Positions 26,961 to 36,520 are shown, counted from the stretch's first letter. The stretch: DNA of 52,568 bases from Duganella radicis (GCF_009720825.1 NZ_WNKY01000044.1:1-52568); one strand, 5' to 3'. Program-made: numbers and translations. Notes: a model not told the origin generated them from the letters alone.

Positions 26961-27470
26961 ATGTCTCACCTGAAGTATCTCAGCGCCTACAACGAACAAA
27001 CCCGGCAGCAAGTGTCGCAGCTGATCGCCCAGAACCGGCTGGGCGAAATCCTGCTCAAGCGCTACAGCAAGCCGCACGACCTGCGCACCGACCGCGCGCT
27101 GTACCAGTACGTCCAGGAGTTGAAGACGGAGTTCCTGCGCAATGCCGAGCCGATCAACAAGGTGGAATATGACAGCAAGATCCATGTGATCAACCACGCG
27201 CTGGGCTTGCACACGTCGATCTCACGGGTACAGGGCGGCAAGCTCAAGGCCAAGCATGAGATCCGGGTGGCGACCATCTTCAAGGAAGTGCCGCTGGAAT
27301 TCCTGCGCATGATCGCCGTGCACGAGCTGGCGCACATCAAGGAAAAACAGCACGACAAGGCCTTCTACAAGCTGTGCACCTACATGGAGCCCAACTACCA
27401 CCAGTACGAATTCGACCTCCGTCTCTACCTGACCCAGCTGGAGACCGAAGGCCGCAAGTTGTGGAGCTAG
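26961..27470 (+). CDS. YgjP-like (DUF45) metal-dependent hydrolase
   Basis: The 169-residue protein resembles the YgjP/DUF45 family of minimal zinc metallopeptidase-like proteins. The zinc site is HELAHIKEKQHD at about residues 124-135, with the HExxH motif and a third histidine six residues later. FKEVPLEFLRMIAVHELAH and KLCTYMEPNYHQYEFDL also fit. A substrate has not been established for the family. It is cytosolic. ATG 26961 was chosen; a GTG at 26922 would add 13 hydrophobic residues without family support. No strong ribosome site is visible. It is divergent from modA and its stop codon abuts the PEP-CTERM gene. Confidence 0.82.
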   Translation: MSHLKYLSAYNEQTRQQVSQLIAQNRLGEILLKRYSKPHDLRTDRALYQYVQELKTEFLRNAEPINKVEYDSKIHVINHALGLHTSISRVQGGKLKAKHEIRVATIFKEVPLEFLRMIAVHELAHIKEKQHDKAFYKLCTYMEPNYHQYEFDLRLYLTQLETEGRKLWS

Positions 27471-27471
27471 A

Positions 27472-28119
27472 TCACCGCGCTTGCTTGCGGCGGCGCGCGG
27501 CCACGCCAACCAGGCCCAGACCGGCCAGCAGCATGGCGTAGGTCTCCGGTTCCGGCACGGCCGTCACATTGATATTATCAAACTCAAACTTGCCGCCCAG
27601 CGCCGGGCCCTGCTGCCAGGTCAGCGACGACAGGCCGGAGAACGAGGCGTTGAAGTTGAAGGTGGTCCAGGTGCCGGTGTAGTTGAAAGTCTGCTGCACG
27701 GTGGCCGAATGGTCGGCCTTGGCGCCGTAGAAAGTCACCGAGCCACCCAGCAGCAGCAACTTGGACAGGTCGATCGAGGTGGCGCTGAAGGCGCTATGAT
27801 CGTTGGCGGTCAACGTGATGGTGTCACGGGCGGTGGCCGACATGGCCAGGCTGTCGGCAGCCGGGCGATACAAGATATTGTTCGCGTCGGGCACGAACAG
27901 CGAATGCACCAGCGCGCCATGCGAGCTGGTCAGCGTGAAGCCTTCCTCCGTGTAGCTGGTGCCGTGGTAAACATTCACCAGACTCAGCGGGAATGGCAGG
28001 CTGCCGTAGGCCAGGCTGCCGACCGAGGCCGTATCGAAGTCGATCACGGCGGCGTTGGCGGCCGCAGCGGACAGCAAAGCTGCGGCAACGGATGCCTGCA
28101 ACATTTTTGAGGTTTTCAA
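27472..28119 (-). CDS. PEP-CTERM sorted exported protein
   Basis: The precursor has an N-terminal signal peptide (MKTSKMLQASVAAALLSAAAANA), a beta-rich body of about 160 residues and a C-terminal sorting signal: VPEPETYAMLLAGLGLVGVA followed by arginines (residues 188-214). That tripartite PEP-CTERM tail is recognised by exosortase in bacteria making exopolysaccharide. The body (VIDFDTASVG, FDNINVTA) looks like a lectin or carbohydrate-binding fold but no family was fixed. The start is TTG at 28119, with GGGAGA eight bases upstream. It stands alone, as is usual for these proteins. Confidence 0.87.
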   Translation of the reverse strand: MKTSKMLQASVAAALLSAAAANAAVIDFDTASVGSLAYGSLPFPLSLVNVYHGTSYTEEGFTLTSSHGALVHSLFVPDANNILYRPAADSLAMSATARDTITLTANDHSAFSATSIDLSKLLLLGGSVTFYGAKADHSATVQQTFNYTGTWTTFNFNASFSGLSSLTWQQGPALGGKFEFDNINVTAVPEPETYAMLLAGLGLVGVAARRRKQAR

Positions 28120-28273
28120 GGCAGTATCTCCCGTTGTGGTTGTGTGTTGTCAGTAAATCATAATAAATGCATTTTTGACACAATAGTTTTTAATTTGACA
28201 TACCCCACGGAAATTGCGTCGCTCCAGCGCCACACGTTTCAGTGCAGCAAAAAAGACAGTGGCCAAGCGGATA

Positions 28274-28286
28274 GGTTAACGTTACC
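28274..28286. promoter_or_regulatory. LacI-type operator upstream of deoR-family gene
   Basis: GGTTAACGTTACC, centred on AACGTT, lies 34 bases before the ATG at 28320. It matches the other sites in this locus. Confidence 0.6.
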
Positions 28287-28319
28287 ATTAACCTGATCAA
28301 AACTTTCGGTGGAAATACC

Positions 28320-29132
28320 ATGAACCAGCTTAATCACCGCGACGGCCGTCGCGAAGAAATCCTGCGCGCACTGGAGATGCAGCAACGGGTACACGTCAGC
28401 CGTCTGGCGCAGCGCTTCGGCGTTTCTCCCGTCACCATCCGCGGCGATCTGCGCGTGCTGGAGCAAGCCGGCCTGGTACAGCGCCAGCATGGCGGCGCCA
28501 CCACCACGCGCGGCGCGCCATCCGGGCTTCCACTGGACGAAAAGCGCAGTCAGTACCGCGAGCGCAAACACAGCATCGCCGCCCGCGCCATGCAACTGGT
28601 GCGTCCCGGCGACAAGCTGATACTGGACGCCGGCAGCACCACCCTGCAACTGGCGATCCTGCTTGCGCGCACGGCGGCGTTGCCGGATGCGCCATTGCCG
28701 CTCAGCGTGTTCACCAATAGCCTGCCGATCGCCAATGAACTGGGCTCGGTGCAGGACATCGAACTGCTGCTCTCCGGCGGCACGCTGCGCAAAGCATCCC
28801 AGTCGCTGCAAGGCCCACAGGCCGAGGCGGGACTGGAGGACTACGTGTTCGACAAATTATTCTTAGGCGTGGATGGCTGCGATCCCGCATTCGGGCTGTC
28901 CACCCATGACGAAGCGGAAGCGCGTCTCAACGCCCGCATGGCGGCGCAGGCGCGCCAGGTGATCGTGCTGGCCGACAGTTCGAAGTTCGGCCGCATCTGC
29001 CTGCACCGCATCTGTGACGTGAACCGCGTCGATATCGTGGTAAGCGACGCCGCCCTGCCATCCGACATGCGTGAGGCGCTGTCGCAGCGCGGCGTCGAGG
29101 TGCTGATCGCAGAAGCTACAGATAACGCTTGA
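28320..29132 (+). CDS. DeoR family transcriptional regulator
   Basis: The 270-residue protein has an N-terminal DeoR winged helix (residues 9-62: RREEILRALEMQQRV, VSPVTIRGDLRVLEQAGLV, QRQHGGA) and a C-terminal DeoRC sugar-phosphate sensor (about 80-240) with ILDAGSTTLQLA, VFTNSLPIANEL, LLLSGGTLR, FLGVDGCDPAFGLSTHDEAEA and VLADSSKFGR. Such proteins repress sugar catabolism genes and respond to a phosphorylated intermediate; the AgaR/GlcNAc-type subgroup is plausible. It opens the polysaccharide locus, with a LacI-type site in its leader, so it may be under the LacI regulator. Its 3' end overlaps the convergent MFS gene by 17 bases. Confidence 0.9.
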   Translation: MNQLNHRDGRREEILRALEMQQRVHVSRLAQRFGVSPVTIRGDLRVLEQAGLVQRQHGGATTTRGAPSGLPLDEKRSQYRERKHSIAARAMQLVRPGDKLILDAGSTTLQLAILLARTAALPDAPLPLSVFTNSLPIANELGSVQDIELLLSGGTLRKASQSLQGPQAEAGLEDYVFDKLFLGVDGCDPAFGLSTHDEAEARLNARMAAQARQVIVLADSSKFGRICLHRICDVNRVDIVVSDAALPSDMREALSQRGVEVLIAEATDNA

Positions 29133-30324
29133 GCAGGCCGCGCCATAGCAACACGCCGCAGCCCGCGGTCAGCGCGCCGGCCAGATACAGCAAGCGGTAA
29201 TCGCGTCCGGTCGCATCCAGCAGCGCGCCCAGACCCACGGTCGACACCACCACCAGCAGCGCCGTCAGGGAGGCCGACAGTGCCGCCAGTTGCGAGAAGC
29301 GTTCGCGCGGCAGCAAGGCAGGCAGCAAGGACACGGTGCCGGTCAGGTAGCAGCCCGCCAGCACGCCATGCACCAATAGCGCCAGCAGGAAGCCGGTACG
29401 CTCGTCCACCAGCCGCCACGCCACCAGCATGCACACCGCATACGCCGACAGCACCACCGCTCCCACCCGCAAAGGATGATAGCGGTCGGCCAGCCATCCC
29501 ACCGGCCACGCCAGCAGGATCGAGATCGCATAAGTCAGCGCAATCGCGCTGCCGAAATCGCCGGCATCGGCGCCGAACTGCGCGCAGGCGTTGAGCGCGT
29601 TGATATTGATCGGCAGGACCGCCAGCGCGCCCACCGATACCGCCGCGAACAGACGGCCCCACTGCGCATCGCCCGGCTGCACCGGCAGCCAGCCGCCGCG
29701 TTGCGCCGGCGTTTCGCAAACCGGCTCGCGCACGCGCCAGCACACCAGCAGCATGCAGCACAGGTAGACGCCGGTGATGGCCACCAGCAGCGGCTGAAAC
29801 ACCGACACCAGTTCGTTACGGAAGAACAGCGCGAAGAAGCCCGCCCCCGTCGCCAGGCTGACGATGCGGAACAGGCCAAAGAAACGCCCCAGTATGTGGC
29901 GCGGCACGGTGTCGTTAATCAGCGCGATGAAAAGAGGATTGCCGACGATGGTCGCCATCTCGAAGATGGTCCAGCAGACCGCCAGTGCGGCCAGGGTGCT
30001 GCTGAAGGCCATGCCCAGCATGCCGGTGGCGGTCACCACGGCGGTGCCGAAGATGAAGGGGATGCGCCGGCCGTAGCGCGAACGGGTACGGTCGCTCCAC
30101 GCGCCGATCAGCGGCCCGAGTGTCAGCGCGATCAGGGCCGGCATGGCGCCGATCAGAATATTGAGCAGCGTGGCATCCTGGCTAAAGCGCATCAGATGCA
30201 CTTTGAATAACTCCTGCACCGAGCGCTCGCGCAGCGACCATCCCAGATCGCCAATCAACAACAGGGCGCACAGGACCAGCAGTCCTGTGCGCCCTGCCCG
30301 GACGCTTGCCGTTCCATCCCGCAC
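29116..30324 (-). CDS. MFS transporter of the polysaccharide locus
   Basis: The 402-residue membrane protein has about 12 hydrophobic segments and MFS loop motifs such as GAWSDRTRSRYGRRIPFIF (the loop 2-3 signature GxxxDRxxxRxGRR) and WLADRYHPLR. It probably moves oligosaccharides released in the periplasm into the cytoplasm, which is inference from context. It starts at GTG 30324 with AAAGGAG upstream. It lies 64 bases after the TonB-receptor gene on the same strand, so the two are probably co-transcribed. No signs of truncation. Confidence 0.88.
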   Translation of the reverse strand: MRDGTASVRAGRTGLLVLCALLLIGDLGWSLRERSVQELFKVHLMRFSQDATLLNILIGAMPALIALTLGPLIGAWSDRTRSRYGRRIPFIFGTAVVTATGMLGMAFSSTLAALAVCWTIFEMATIVGNPLFIALINDTVPRHILGRFFGLFRIVSLATGAGFFALFFRNELVSVFQPLLVAITGVYLCCMLLVCWRVREPVCETPAQRGGWLPVQPGDAQWGRLFAAVSVGALAVLPININALNACAQFGADAGDFGSAIALTYAISILLAWPVGWLADRYHPLRVGAVVLSAYAVCMLVAWRLVDERTGFLLALLVHGVLAGCYLTGTVSLLPALLPRERFSQLAALSASLTALLVVVSTVGLGALLDATGRDYRLLYLAGALTAGCGVLLWRGLLKRYL

Positions 30325-30388
30325 CCTCGGTCTCCTTTATGTTTTCTGCCTCTACTATAAAGGAATCCCGGTGCGGGATGTAGCGATC

Positions 30389-32797
30389 TTAGAAGGTGAA
30401 GTCGGCACGTACGGCGAAGTAGCGCTGGTAGTCGCGCGCCGGCGTCCACTGCGTGGTGTTCACGACCACCACCGGATTAGGCGCTTTCGAACTCCAGGTG
30501 CCGTTGGCCCAGTTGTTGGCCAGGCCGGTGGCATAGGATTTATCGAACAGGTTGTTGATCAGGAAGGTGAACTTGTATTTGTCCTTCTTCTCCTTGATGC
30601 CCAGGCCCAGATTGAAGATGCCATACGCGCCCTGAATCGTCATCGGGTCCTGATTCAGATTGAACTGCGTACGGCTCTGGAAGCGATACGCGCCAGTGAT
30701 AAAGCCGTTGTACGAGTTGTCGGTCGGGATATCGTACTGACCACCGAGGTTGAACTTGAACTTCGGCGCGTTCGGCAGCGTGGCGCCTTTCAGGTTGGCG
30801 ACGCTGGTGTTGTTGTACTTCGCACTCACCGCGCAATTGCCGCCCGGCGTGGTGCCGGTGCCCGCCGCATTCAGCACGCTATAGCATGGGCCGTTTTCAA
30901 AATCGGTCACGATGGCGCGGGTGTAGGCAAAGGCGCCGTTCAGTTGCAGGCGGCTGTCGACGCGCCAGCCCATGTCCGCTTCGAAGCCGCTGGTGCGCAG
31001 GCCACCGATCGAATGCAGCGTGGTGCGGAATACACCGTCGCTGTCGTAGAAGCCGGCCGACTGCTGGAAGCCGGTGAAGTTGGTGCGGAAGGCGGCCAGG
31101 TCCAGCGTCATGCGGCCGTTGAGCAGGCCCAGTTTCAAACCGGCTTCGATGCTGTGCGCCGATTCGCCCGGAACCGGCTGGCTCTTGGCGATGGCGCCGG
31201 TGAAGCTCGACGTCAGGTCGTACGCCACGCCTTTGTGGCCGGTGGAATAAGTCGCATAACCCATGGCGTTCTGGTTGAAGCGATGTTCCAGACCGAGACG
31301 GCCGGTCTTGTCGTTATTGCTGTCGTCACCTTTCAGATACTCGGTCACGGTGCGCGAGGTGGCCGGCGGCGGCGTGTAGCGGGTGAAGGTGTAGCCTGTG
31401 TCTTCCTTGTTCAACCGCAGGCCGGCGATCACGCTGGTGGTTGGCGTGAGGTCATAGCTGGCCTGGCCGAAGGCGGCGTAGCTGGTGTTGTAGGCGGTGG
31501 CCGCGTAATCGGTCACATAGGTCGACACCGGCGCGCGGGTCAGTTCGCGCGCCAGCTTGTTATCGCCGTACCACAGGCCGGCCACGTATTTCAGCGGGCC
31601 TTTGTCCGGAGAAGTCAGGCGCAGTTCAAAGGTACGCGCCGTCACGTCGAACAAGCCATATTGATACAGGCCGCCATGCAGGCCGGTCACCGCGCCACTC
31701 ACCGGCAGGTAGGCCAGAATGTCGCTATCGGTGGCGTCGCCGTCCTGATAGTCGTTCATGCGGTAGTTGGACCACGAGCTGATGGCGCTCAGGTTATAGC
31801 CGGACAGCGGGCCGTTTTCGTCAAAGGCGTAGTTCACCTTCAGGCCCGCCCCCTTGTCCCTGGCCTTGCCGCCGGCGCCGTAGTCGTTGCGCACGCTGAC
31901 ATTGCCCGGACCTGGGTTGATCCCGGCCAGCAGCGTCGATGCCGGCAGTTGCGCCACATTCTGGTAACGGCCGCCCGGCGTCATGCTGGAGAAAGGCTGG
32001 ACGCAGCAGTTGACGGTGGATTCGCTGGCGCGCGGACTGAAGGTGATGTTCCACTGATCGTCCGGGCGCCATTCCAGTTTGCCGACAAAGTTGGTGCTGC
32101 GCGAGCCATTCAGGCGGTCGCCGTTGTACAGGTTCTTCACCACGCCGCCAAACGAGGACTTGTTGACCGCCACACGCATGCGCAGCGTGTCGCTCAAGGC
32201 GCCGGAGAGGGAGCCCATGGCGCGCCATTCACCGTCGCTGCTCATGTAGGTGGTGACCTTCTCTTTCCACTCATTGTCGATCGGCTTGGTGGTGATGTTG
32301 ACCGCACCGGCGATGGAGCTCTTGCCGAGCAGCGTGGATTGCGGGCCTTTCAGCACCTCGACGCGGAACACGTCGGCCAGATCCTTGAAGGCGTTGGCCT
32401 GCATCGCGAACGGGATATCGTCGATCACCACCGCCACATCCGACTCCACGCCGATGCCCAGCGAGTAAGTACCGATGCCGCGCATGTTGATGCTGAAGTT
32501 GCCCGGCTGGGTGGAATATGTGACGGTCAGCGCCGGCGACAGGTTGGGCAGGTCGTTGATGTCACGGACGTTGTTACGCTGGAGAGTCGCGTCGCTGAGC
32601 ACCGTGATGGCGGCCGGCACGTCCTGCAAATTCTGGGCGCGCTTGTTGGCGGTCACCACCACTTGCTCGATCTTGATGTCCTCCGGCTTGCTGTCCTGCG
32701 CCATGGCGCCGTGCGACAGACTGGCCAGCGCCAGGGCAACCGATGCTGCCAGGGGGCGAACGGCCAGGCTGGCCGGATGTTGATTATGCTTGCTCAC
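30389..32797 (-). CDS. TonB-dependent outer-membrane receptor
   Basis: The 802-residue precursor has a signal peptide (about residues 1-33), a TonB-box region IEQVVVTA, a plug domain (about 45-165: LQDVPAAITVLS, NFSINMRGIGT, VFRVEVLKGPQSTLLGKSS, AGAVNITTKP) and a 22-strand barrel ending in the terminal phenylalanine (VRADFTF). It would import oligosaccharides across the outer membrane with ExbB/TonB energy. No SusD-like partner is present, as usual for Proteobacteria. It starts at GTG 32797, with GAGGAGGAG upstream. Two LacI-type operators lie in the 207-base gap before it. Confidence 0.92.
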   Translation of the reverse strand: MSKHNQHPASLAVRPLAASVALALASLSHGAMAQDSKPEDIKIEQVVVTANKRAQNLQDVPAAITVLSDATLQRNNVRDINDLPNLSPALTVTYSTQPGNFSINMRGIGTYSLGIGVESDVAVVIDDIPFAMQANAFKDLADVFRVEVLKGPQSTLLGKSSIAGAVNITTKPIDNEWKEKVTTYMSSDGEWRAMGSLSGALSDTLRMRVAVNKSSFGGVVKNLYNGDRLNGSRSTNFVGKLEWRPDDQWNITFSPRASESTVNCCVQPFSSMTPGGRYQNVAQLPASTLLAGINPGPGNVSVRNDYGAGGKARDKGAGLKVNYAFDENGPLSGYNLSAISSWSNYRMNDYQDGDATDSDILAYLPVSGAVTGLHGGLYQYGLFDVTARTFELRLTSPDKGPLKYVAGLWYGDNKLARELTRAPVSTYVTDYAATAYNTSYAAFGQASYDLTPTTSVIAGLRLNKEDTGYTFTRYTPPPATSRTVTEYLKGDDSNNDKTGRLGLEHRFNQNAMGYATYSTGHKGVAYDLTSSFTGAIAKSQPVPGESAHSIEAGLKLGLLNGRMTLDLAAFRTNFTGFQQSAGFYDSDGVFRTTLHSIGGLRTSGFEADMGWRVDSRLQLNGAFAYTRAIVTDFENGPCYSVLNAAGTGTTPGGNCAVSAKYNNTSVANLKGATLPNAPKFKFNLGGQYDIPTDNSYNGFITGAYRFQSRTQFNLNQDPMTIQGAYGIFNLGLGIKEKKDKYKFTFLINNLFDKSYATGLANNWANGTWSSKAPNPVVVVNTTQWTPARDYQRYFAVRADFTF

Positions 32798-32863
32798 TGC
32801 GACTCCTCCTCAATGGAATGTACACCTTGTATGCCTGTGTTACCAATCTCGCCGGCTTGTCAT

Positions 32864-32877
32864 GTGAACGTTATCAC
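32864..32877. promoter_or_regulatory. LacI-type operator 1 upstream of the TonB receptor
   Basis: GTGAACGTTATCAC is near-palindromic about a central CG and lies about 67 bases before the receptor start codon. Confidence 0.6.
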
Positions 32878-32924
32878 ACCGCATTAAAAAAAATCAGCCG
32901 GCAACGTCTCTGAAATGAAGATGA

Positions 32925-32936
32925 GTTAACGTTATC
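32925..32936. promoter_or_regulatory. LacI-type operator 2 upstream of the TonB receptor
   Basis: GTTAACGTTATC lies about 60 bases (six helical turns) from operator 1, a spacing that would allow looping. It sits between the receptor promoter region and the 3' end of lacI. Confidence 0.6.
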
Positions 32937-33004
32937 AGCCCACCTTTTCATTGACAAGCCTTTTTACATCAGTGGGGCAGAAATGCGACAGTTTGCGACT
33001 AAGC

Positions 33005-34051
33005 TTATGCCTTGCGCGTGCGGCGTTTGGTGATGCCGGCGATGGGCGCGGTCGATTCGCGCACCACCATCTCGGCCGGGAACTCGACGCGCTGGCGCGT
33101 GCCGGGCTGGCCCAGAATGCGGCGCATCAGTTCCTGCACCGCCGCTTGCGCCATCAGCGGCAGCGGGTGGCGCATGGTGGTCAGCTGCGGACGCACGATG
33201 CTGGCGGCGGTGACATCGTCGAAGCCGATCAGCGACAGATCGTCCGGCACTTGCAGATTGAGCGCGCGCGCGGCGTTCATGCAGCCGATCGCCATTTCAT
33301 CGTTGGCGCAGAAGATGGCGGTGGGACGTTCGGCCAACGCCAGCAGGCGCTGCGCGGCTTCCTGACCGGATTGTTCGCTGTAGGTGCCCTGCTCGATCCA
33401 CTGTTTATCGATATGCAGGCCGGCGTCGGCCATGGCCTGGCGGTAGCCGCGTTCACGCTCGGCGCTCTGGCCGGTCCAGTGGGTGCCTTTGATGAAGGCG
33501 ATGCGCTGGTGGCCTTGCGCGATCAGGCCCGCCACCGCATCGCGCGCCGCGTTGAAGTTATCGCCCTGGACCACCGGCAACGTGGTATCGCGGCGGCAGA
33601 AGTTGACCAGCACGATCGGGCTCGCGCTCTTTTCCAGTTCGTGCAGGTATTCGTCGGTCATGCGCGGCAGGACGTAGATCAGGCCATCCCACAGGCCATG
33701 CAGCAACTGGCTGTGGCGGCGCTGCGTCTGTTCGTCCAACTGGCCGATGGAGTTGTAGATGAAGAGGTCCATCTCGTACTTGCGGACTTCCTCCGTCAGC
33801 GCGGAGACGAAGGCGTTCACCACCACCGAACTGAGGTCGTTGACCACCACGCCGATGACATTGGTGCGGCCGCCCTTCATCACGCGCGCCAGCGCGTTGG
33901 GCGCGTAGCCGAGCGCCTTGGCGGCTTCCTGGACTCTGGCTTTGGTGTCCTCCGATACATAGCCCTCGCCCGACATGGCGCGCGAGGCCGTCATCACCGA
34001 CACCCCAGCCTTCTTCGCCACCTGCACCAACGTCACCGACTGCTTCTTCAT
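33005..34051 (-). CDS. LacI family regulator of the polysaccharide locus
   Basis: The 348-residue protein has the N-terminal LacI helix-turn-helix (TLVQVAKKAGVSVMTASRAM), the hinge helix YAPNALARVMKGGRTNVIGV and a periplasmic-binding-protein-like sensor domain (about 60-330), ending with FDDVTAASIVRPQLTTMRHP-like family features and EMVVRESTAP. It should bind the GGTTAACGWTACC-type sites found across the locus and release them when it binds an oligosaccharide or uronate product. One such site lies before its own start, suggesting autoregulation. It follows the PL8 gene on the same strand, 39 bases later. Confidence 0.93.
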   Translation of the reverse strand: MKKQSVTLVQVAKKAGVSVMTASRAMSGEGYVSEDTKARVQEAAKALGYAPNALARVMKGGRTNVIGVVVNDLSSVVVNAFVSALTEEVRKYEMDLFIYNSIGQLDEQTQRRHSQLLHGLWDGLIYVLPRMTDEYLHELEKSASPIVLVNFCRRDTTLPVVQGDNFNAARDAVAGLIAQGHQRIAFIKGTHWTGQSAERERGYRQAMADAGLHIDKQWIEQGTYSEQSGQEAAQRLLALAERPTAIFCANDEMAIGCMNAARALNLQVPDDLSLIGFDDVTAASIVRPQLTTMRHPLPLMAQAAVQELMRRILGQPGTRQRVEFPAEMVVRESTAPIAGITKRRTRKA

Positions 34052-34074
34052 GCTGTTATCCCGTATTTGATTAC

Positions 34075-34089
34075 GGTGATAACGATACC
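34075..34089. promoter_or_regulatory. LacI-type operator upstream of lacI
   Basis: GGTGATAACGATACC lies 23 bases before the lacI start and immediately after the PL8 stop codon, consistent with autoregulation. Confidence 0.6.
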
Positions 34090-34090
34090 G

Positions 34091-36520
34091 TCACTTGCCT
34101 CCGGGAGCAAGTGGCAGGGCGAACGTGGCGCTGTGGCCGCTGCCCGCCGCGCGCGCGGTATCGATGCGCAAACGTAGCCGCGGCGCGGTCGCCAGCACCG
34201 TCACACCGGGCGATGCCGACAGCAGCGCGCCAACCGGACGGGCGACCGTCAGTTCCACCGCCTGCTGCTTTTGCGTCGGATCGGCGGCAGAGATGCGCAA
34301 CTGCCCGCCCGCCCACGCATCGGCGCCTGCTTCGGCCACGACAACCGCCAGCGGCCCGGTCGCGCTGACGTACGGCTGGCCGCCGCGTGGCGCGCTGCCC
34401 GCCTGCCACAGATTGGCCGCGTAAACCCTGGCGCGCGTATCCGTCACGGCGGCGGCACGGCCATCATTGGCCTCAATGCGCAGACCTGGATCACGCGCGG
34501 CTTGCGCGGTCGCCGCTTCGCTGGCGGCGGGCAACAGCATGTAAGCATAGCTGCGCGACGCCCCGTTCGGTATCGACAGCGTCTGGAACGATGCGCGAAC
34601 CTCCTTGTCGCTCTGCTGGTCATTCAGCGCACGCCAGGCGCCACCGCGTTCCGCGCGCTCCGTGACGATGTCCGCACCTTGCGGGAAAACGTAGCCGACG
34701 CTGCTGCCAGCAAGCGCGTCGCGCAGATGGGCCCAGCGCGCCGTGGCCTTGCGGCCATTCTCCAGCGGCGCGCCGTCCACCACCAACCGCGCCCGCACAT
34801 CACCAAGCTTGCGGTTCTCCACCACCGTCTCCACCGCGCCCTGGCCGTCGCTGATCTCCGCGCCCAGCGCCAGAATGCGGTCGCCCAGCAGGAACCACGA
34901 CTTCTTGCCTTGCAGCGGCGAGCCGGTCACCTCGCGCAGGCTGAACGCCATGCCCAGCGCCGCATAGCTGCCTTGCGTGGCGCCGCCGACCCAGCTCTCG
35001 GTATTCGGATACATTTTCCACGCCACCGGACGGCCGCCATCGCTGCGGTCCGTGGTGGTGCCGGGCAGGCGCAGGCTGTCGACCGTGGCCCAGAACTCGC
35101 CGCCAAACTGTGTCTGGTCGGCGGTGTACAAGGACAGCATGCCCATGCCCGTCCACCACGCGCGCAGATTCTCGCCATTGCCCGACTCAAAGGACGACAT
35201 GCGCGGCGACGCCATGTTCAGCACAGCCGCATAGCCCTGCCCGCGCAGGATGGCACGATCCATGGCCGCGTACAGACGCGCGCCTTGCGGCTCGGGCGCC
35301 GCGATGATGGCCGGATCGCCGGCAATCTTCTTCAACAAACCAAGTTCGTACAGCGACAAGCCAGACGTACCGACGCCGCTCGGCGCAGCCAGATAGCGCG
35401 CACCGAAACTGCGGTCACGCGCCATCTGCCCCTTGATCGTCGAGCGCAGCGCGGCCGCATCGGCCGGCGGCGCGGATTCCGCCAACACCGCCAGATACGC
35501 GATCATGCTGCGTCCCACCGAGTGTTCGGTTTGCGTCGGCGTAGCGATCTTGCGGCCGCGTACCGCGTCCGGCATGGCGCCGTCGATAAACCACGGCGCA
35601 TAACTGTCGCGCGCCCACAGGAAGACATTGGTCAGATGCGGATCGGTGATCGGCCACGCGGAGCCGGACAACAGCCGCACCAGCCGCGAGAAATCGGCCA
35701 GCGCCACAGCGCCGTAGCTGCCGGTGTAAGGCACATAAGTGTGCTGCACAAAGGAACCGTCGCGATAGAAACCGTCGCCCTGCTCCGTCAACGCCAGCGC
35801 GGGACTGATGGCGTCGCGGCTCGCCGCCACGCGCTTTTCATCGCGCGCCAGCATGCCGCTGAGGATGCCGGCCAGCGCCTTGTCCAGCAGATTGGCGCCG
35901 GTTTCCGCTTCACCCAGGCTGCCATCGCCGCGCGTGCGATAACGCGGATCGGGCACATAGTAATTCACCACAGCCAGCGTGCGCGCACGCAGCGCGTCCG
36001 AGGTTTCCGCATGCATCAGGCTTAACACATCCAACACATACAGCGGCGTGCCGATTTGCCAGTCCCACCAATTGCCGATGGGCGGCTTGCCGGCGCGGTA
36101 GTGATGCTGTACCAGCCAGTCCAGCCCGGCCAGCGTGGCCTTGCCCAGCGCCGCATCGCGATACAGCGAAGATCCCGGCGTGGCATACGCCAGCGCCATC
36201 TGCCGCAAGCGCAAGGCATTGGCTGTGACGGCGGCGGAAGCCAGCAAGCCTTTGGGATCGCTGAAGCCGGCAGCGTCGTCCCACAAACGGTCCGTGTCCG
36301 GCGCGGCATGCATGCGCGCCAGCCAGCCTTGTACCGATTGTGCGCGCGCTTGCAACTGCGCCGTTACATCAGGGTCGCCGCGGTCCAGCGTGGATGCGCC
36401 GACCAGTTGCTCCTGCCAGCGCGCGCGCAGCGCATCGAATGCGTCGGCGGCGCCGGCGGGAGCGGCCAGCAGCACGCTGGCCACGGCGGCAGCCAGCAAG
36501 GACTTGCGTATCAGGCGCAT
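34091..36520 (-). CDS. Secreted polysaccharide lyase family 8 (hyaluronate/chondroitin lyase-like)
   Basis: A signal peptide (MRLIRKSLLAAAVASVLLAAPAGA) precedes an alpha/alpha toroid and beta-sandwich protein of 809 residues, normal for PL8. The catalytic triad fits Streptococcus pneumoniae hyaluronate lyase spacing: asparagine 210 in TGANLLDK, histidine 260 in DGSFVQHTY and tyrosine 269 in YTGSYG (N to H 50, H to Y 9). The aromatic patch NWWDWQIGTP (150-159) and RMSSFESGNGENLRAWW follow. It cleaves uronic-acid polysaccharides by beta-elimination, leaving unsaturated uronyl ends. Hyaluronan, chondroitin or xanthan-type substrate cannot be told apart by eye. It begins 12 bases after the GH105 gene. 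Confidence 0.92.
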   Translation of the reverse strand: MRLIRKSLLAAAVASVLLAAPAGAADAFDALRARWQEQLVGASTLDRGDPDVTAQLQARAQSVQGWLARMHAAPDTDRLWDDAAGFSDPKGLLASAAVTANALRLRQMALAYATPGSSLYRDAALGKATLAGLDWLVQHHYRAGKPPIGNWWDWQIGTPLYVLDVLSLMHAETSDALRARTLAVVNYYVPDPRYRTRGDGSLGEAETGANLLDKALAGILSGMLARDEKRVAASRDAISPALALTEQGDGFYRDGSFVQHTYVPYTGSYGAVALADFSRLVRLLSGSAWPITDPHLTNVFLWARDSYAPWFIDGAMPDAVRGRKIATPTQTEHSVGRSMIAYLAVLAESAPPADAAALRSTIKGQMARDRSFGARYLAAPSGVGTSGLSLYELGLLKKIAGDPAIIAAPEPQGARLYAAMDRAILRGQGYAAVLNMASPRMSSFESGNGENLRAWWTGMGMLSLYTADQTQFGGEFWATVDSLRLPGTTTDRSDGGRPVAWKMYPNTESWVGGATQGSYAALGMAFSLREVTGSPLQGKKSWFLLGDRILALGAEISDGQGAVETVVENRKLGDVRARLVVDGAPLENGRKATARWAHLRDALAGSSVGYVFPQGADIVTERAERGGAWRALNDQQSDKEVRASFQTLSIPNGASRSYAYMLLPAASEAATAQAARDPGLRIEANDGRAAAVTDTRARVYAANLWQAGSAPRGGQPYVSATGPLAVVVAEAGADAWAGGQLRISAADPTQKQQAVELTVARPVGALLSASPGVTVLATAPRLRLRIDTARAAGSGHSATFALPLAPGGK

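Noticed and set aside
30365..30379. Terminator between the TonB receptor and MFS genes
   Set aside because: ATCCCG/CGGGAT forms only a 6-base stem with no T-tract on the minus strand; read-through into the MFS gene is more likely.
30143..32887. 914-codon open frame antisense to the TonB receptor
   Set aside because: Shadow frame; the receptor has signal peptide, plug motifs and terminal phenylalanine.
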